In this document: positions 60,152-64,000 of the stretch, piece after piece | Layout: each line of letters starts with the position of its first letter | Numbering within the stretch: the first letter of the stretch is position 1 | The notes under the pieces: model-generated | What the model was told of the DNA's origin: nothing | The model's input: the letters and a program-made list of their open reading frames with translations, nothing else | Databases searched by the model: none | Made by a program: the position numbers and the translations under genes | Assembly: GCA_021442155.1 (NCBI GenBank) | Contig: CM038221.1 | Span: 147,613,601 to 147,677,600 of the forward strand | Source: Cymbidium sinense | Taxonomy: Eukaryota; Streptophyta; Magnoliopsida; Asparagales; Orchidaceae | Length of the DNA: 64,000 bases | Direction: 5' to 3'

Positions 60152-61839
60152 TGTTGACCTCCACATATGTGTCATAAGTCGAGTCAAGCCCACAAGCCAA
60201 ATTTGACGGACTTCGGAAGTAACAGTGCGCAAATCAGGGTTCAAAATGCACTAGACGTCACCAAAAATGATCGAAATGACCTCCAATCGACGAATGGACT
60301 TCTCCATCCCATTCAAAACATCAAAATTGGTTGAAATATAAATATTGCAAAATCTAATGATCAAGCTATCAATGTGTTGACACGCATATCAAAGTTGGAA
60401 AGCTGCGATGATGTCTAAACGACCTCCGTTCATAAAATTGATCATGTTATTAGCTTCAGAACATCAAAATCTATCAAATGAGACTACCGCTCAATTCAGT
60501 TCTGCATATGTTGAATGATTTGAAGTAACAATGTGTAAATCGAGACTGAAATACACAGGATGTCACCGAAATCAACTCAAAGGACCTTCAATTGATGAAC
60601 AGACTTTACCGTCGCATTCAGAAAGTTGAAATTGCTTAGGATATAAATATTGGATGACTTGATGACCAACGAATCAAGCGCGACTTGATGACCAACCAAT
60701 CAAGCGCTCGAATCATCAACACGCTCGCATGCATATCAATGTTAAGAGGTGCTGACAAGAATTAAATGATCTCCATTCGTGAAATTGATCACGCCACTGG
60801 CTTCGAAACATTGAAATTTATCAAATGAGACCATTCAATTCTGGACGTCATGAAAATCGAGCGAAAAGGCGCATTTCGAGCTTAAATTGACTCAATTTGG
60901 CTCGACTAACCAAACGACCTCGACGTGAAACGACAAGCATTATTATTTTAGAATAATAGAAGTATCCTAAATCGATATATATATTTACTATGTACGTTTA
61001 CCGACGTGAAATCCACATTTAAAAATTTTAATAAATTTAAATTTATTTAAAAATTCCCAAATTAACCCCATACTCAACCGCTCTATTTTAGTTTTCAAAA
61101 AAGGAAATTAAAAAAATTAAAAAAGATAACCACTCCTCCCATTCTGTAACTTCCCTTCTTATTCTCTCCCACTCTCCTCTCTCTCCCCATGTAACTCTTT
61201 CCTCGCTCTCTCACATCTAAGAAGAAAAGAAAAAAGGTAATTCCCTCTCCGACTTGTTTTTTTTACCGTTTCTAGACATAATCCATGAAACCGACCATGG
61301 GACCTCAACCCCGCCGTTAAAAGCTCCGCGAGGATTCAAACACTGACGCCGCTGCCGGCGCAAGTTTCTCCGCAGAATCCGCCCCATCATCCGCCAACGA
61401 CCATGGCCGAAAATCGCATCAAGGCGAAGCATTACCCGACTCCCCGCCGCCCTTCACGTGATACTGGACTGACTGGCCTCTTTCACATGCATCGCGGACT
61501 CACGCGTGATCCATTGCCGCCTCAGGACCTGGCCCTCCTCCAGACTCACCGACCGACCGCCTGCGCGACCTCACCGCGCCAGTGTGAACTGTTGCTGATC
61601 CTCGTCTCTGATTTGTCCGCCACAAATCGCTATTCAGTTTCATCTCTGTGAAACTGGCTGCTTTATTCAAAGCATCTAGTCCATCTTGCTACCCATTAAC
61701 CCACATTCAAATAACCCCGCCACTGTTTCCGCTGCAATAAAATCAGATAGCCCACGCCCGCAAGAAACCTCCTTCCTTGTGCCCATTCTGCAATCCTTCA
61801 AAGCTCCGCAAACACATCCAAATTTTATCATTTCTGGCA

Positions 61840-62170
61840 TAAATCGGAAGAACATCGCGTAGAGAATCATTCCTTCAATTTCGCCGACCATCGCTTAGCA
61901 ACGTTTCATCATCGGCGAATTCTTCCTTCAATTTTCTCACACCCCTTATTTTAGTCCGTTTCCATTGCACAAATCGGGAAGAACATTATCGCCAAATTCT
62001 TCCTTCAATTTTAGCGACCCTCTTTTTTCCCCATTTCTCCACAAAATTGGGAAGAACATCATCGGGAAATTTTCCTTCGATTTTGACGCGCCCCTCGCTT
62101 TAGCCATCCGTTCCCGACGCAAATGGGAAGAACATCGCCAATAGAGAATTCTTCTTCGATTTTCGTCGAC
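61840..62170 (+). repeat. About 75-80-bp tandem repeats in 3' LTR
   Basis: About five units with GGGAAGAACATC and AATTCTTCCTTCAATTTT. More units and less decay of spacing than in the 5' LTR. Confidence 0.75.
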
Positions 62171-62246
62171 CCCTTACCATACATTCCCAATCACATACCC
62201 AACCCAATTCTTTTGCCAAGCTGTAATCAAACATGTGAGATTTATG

Positions 62247-62381
<135 letters not shown>

Positions 62382-63229
62382 TTATGTGTTTCGCAAGATC
62401 GGTGCGGGATGACAATGAAAAGATGATGTGTGAAAGACACCACTATGCTCAAGAGTATGCACAAAGTAAGCCAAAACACCCCGATGCCCCTTACAGGGAT
62501 GACTGGAGGTTGCCAAAATTATCAAATCTTTTGACTTAGAAAATGGAGAGTAAAATGAGTGACTTAAGAATGCTAAGAGGAAAACTTTAATTCTAAACTA
62601 AAAGCGCCAAACAAGTGGGAGGGGGAGCCTTTAAAGAAAATTTTGAAAGAATAGAATATTCATTTAAAATCTAAATGAAATTTGGGGGAGGTTAATATTA
62701 AACTCACAAACTTTGGGGAGAGGCTAATATTAAACTCATAAACTCTATTTGTAATCCTCTATGGCTTAAATTAAAGCGGTAAAGTGAGTTCCCTTTTTTT
62801 TGTAAATCTTTCAAAATTAAGCAAGCTTTAATTGGAATTGAGGGGGGACTAATGCCAAACTCGTAACAAACTTGCAATAAACTCAAAATCTAAGGATAAA
62901 TCCAAATTGAGTTTAATAACTCTTGTACAAATGTGGAGGTGATTACTATGCTAGTCGATAAGCATGAGTAAAGCAAGCAACAAACACTCAAAATGACATG
63001 CCGCTGTGTTTTAAACTAATAATCTAAATAAAATGTTCTTAGCTACCTAATCAAAACCCTTTGTACAACCGTGCATGGCTGAGATACTAAATCAAATGCT
63101 ACAAAAATCATAAGGCTTCTTTTAATCAAAAATTGTGAGATTTCATTCTAATTATAAATTTTAAAATCAATGAAATCACTAATTATGTAAATTAGTTACA
63201 AAAAAAAAGCTCCATGTGCTCGGACATAG

Positions 63230-64000
63230 AGATTTTAAGTGCGAATTTTAATGTTTGAAAAGGTTGTGCGGGCTAAAGTTGAAATTAAATGACAATACAT
63301 AATCAATCTTATAAATCAAAAATGAAAACTACCTAAATTTTTAAATATACACCCGCATGGGCCCCGACACTACGCTGAATGCTTAAATTCAAGTGTCTGA
63401 GGATGCTGCGTGGGTTGCTTCCCGGTTTAATCTTAGAACTGGGTCTAGGTTAACAAAATATAAAAACCTATAATAAGAGTTTCAGATTAGTGAAATATCT
63501 GAGAAACTAATTTTGTCAGGTGACAGTAGATCTAATCTTTCATTAGCAGCTAAACAGAGTTGACAAGATCTAAAAGCTCTTAAACATATTCAAATTAATC
63601 GATATTTTTCAAATCAAATTAAATAAAAATCAAATTCATAACTCAAAAAATAAAAGAACTACCTAAATTCTTATACCCCGATGTGCCTATTACACATGTC
63701 AATGCTTAAATTCAAGTGTTTGAGGATACTGCGTGGGTTGCTTCTCAGTTTAGTCTTAAGATTGGGTCCGGGTTAACAAAATCTAAAAATCTATAATAAG
63801 AGTTTCAAATTAATGAAATATCTGAGAAATTGATTCTTTCAGGTGACAGTAGATCTAATCCTCTATTAGCAGCTAAATAGAGTTTACAGAATCTAAAGCT
63901 CTTAAATATATTCAAATTAATCAATTTTTCAAATTAAATTAAGTAGCAATCTTAAGTTGCTTAAATGAAATTCTATCATTAAAAAACTTAAATCAAACTC
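63230..64000 (+). repeat. 323-bp tandem duplication in 3' LTR
   Basis: AATGCTTAAATTCAAGTGT at 63378 recurs at 63701. The following text (GAGGAT(G/A)CTGCGTGGGTTGC, GGTTAACAAAAT, AGAGTTTCA, TCAGGTGACAGTAGATCTAA) is repeated in order. The second unit runs to about the window end. Confidence 0.85.

Overview
The window reads as repeat-rich, AT-rich nuclear DNA of a flowering plant. Evidence: plant-type Mutator-like elements (MULEs) with FAR1-type transposase and Ulp1/C48 protease genes, Ty3/gypsy elements with a second RNase H and very long LTRs, a plant glutamate-receptor-like gene fragment, and many long (AT)n tracts. I cannot name the species, and I see no intact single-copy host gene. Nearly every reading frame is a shadow or remnant of a mobile element.

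Layout. 1-977: exon-like fragments of unknown origin. About 978-8790: MULE copy A, with one recognisable terminal region, a decayed FAR1/MULE transposase (+, 2161-4250), a captured glutamate-receptor fragment (-, 4496-4733) and a decayed Ulp1-type protease gene (-, 6430-8790). About 8800-22687: a minus-strand Ty3/gypsy element of Tat/Ogre-like organisation (order on the minus strand: LTR over 3.7 kb, upstream coding region, gag, protease, RT, RNase H, second RNase H, integrase). It cuts off copy A and lacks its own 3' LTR. About 23179-25120: a possible non-autonomous CACTA-like element with exon-like fragments and a strong hairpin. About 26219-49630: a giant inverted repeat (two arms of about 11.5-11.9 kb, pivot near 38070). 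Each arm has, from outside in: a terminal segment, a roughly 140-bp minisatellite, an Ulp1/C48 gene, paired (AT)n tracts, a FAR1/MULE transposase gene and more minisatellite. 49640-51921: AT-rich, nothing recognised. 51922-64000: a second member of the same gypsy family on the plus strand, with both LTRs (the 3' one running off the window), gag/protease/RT deleted, and a shuffled pol.

How the parts fit. In each MULE unit the transposase and the Ulp1-like protease gene converge from opposite ends, as in described MULEs that carry Ulp1-like genes. All copies are broken, but in pieces they keep transposase DDE-region, SWIM and protease active-site motifs. The most unusual structure is the head-to-head palindromic dimer. 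Its centre falls on the short inverted repeat found in every minisatellite unit, which suggests how the palindrome arose.

All calls come from reading sequence and translations by eye. No database search or alignment was run, so boundaries are approximate unless a motif is given.
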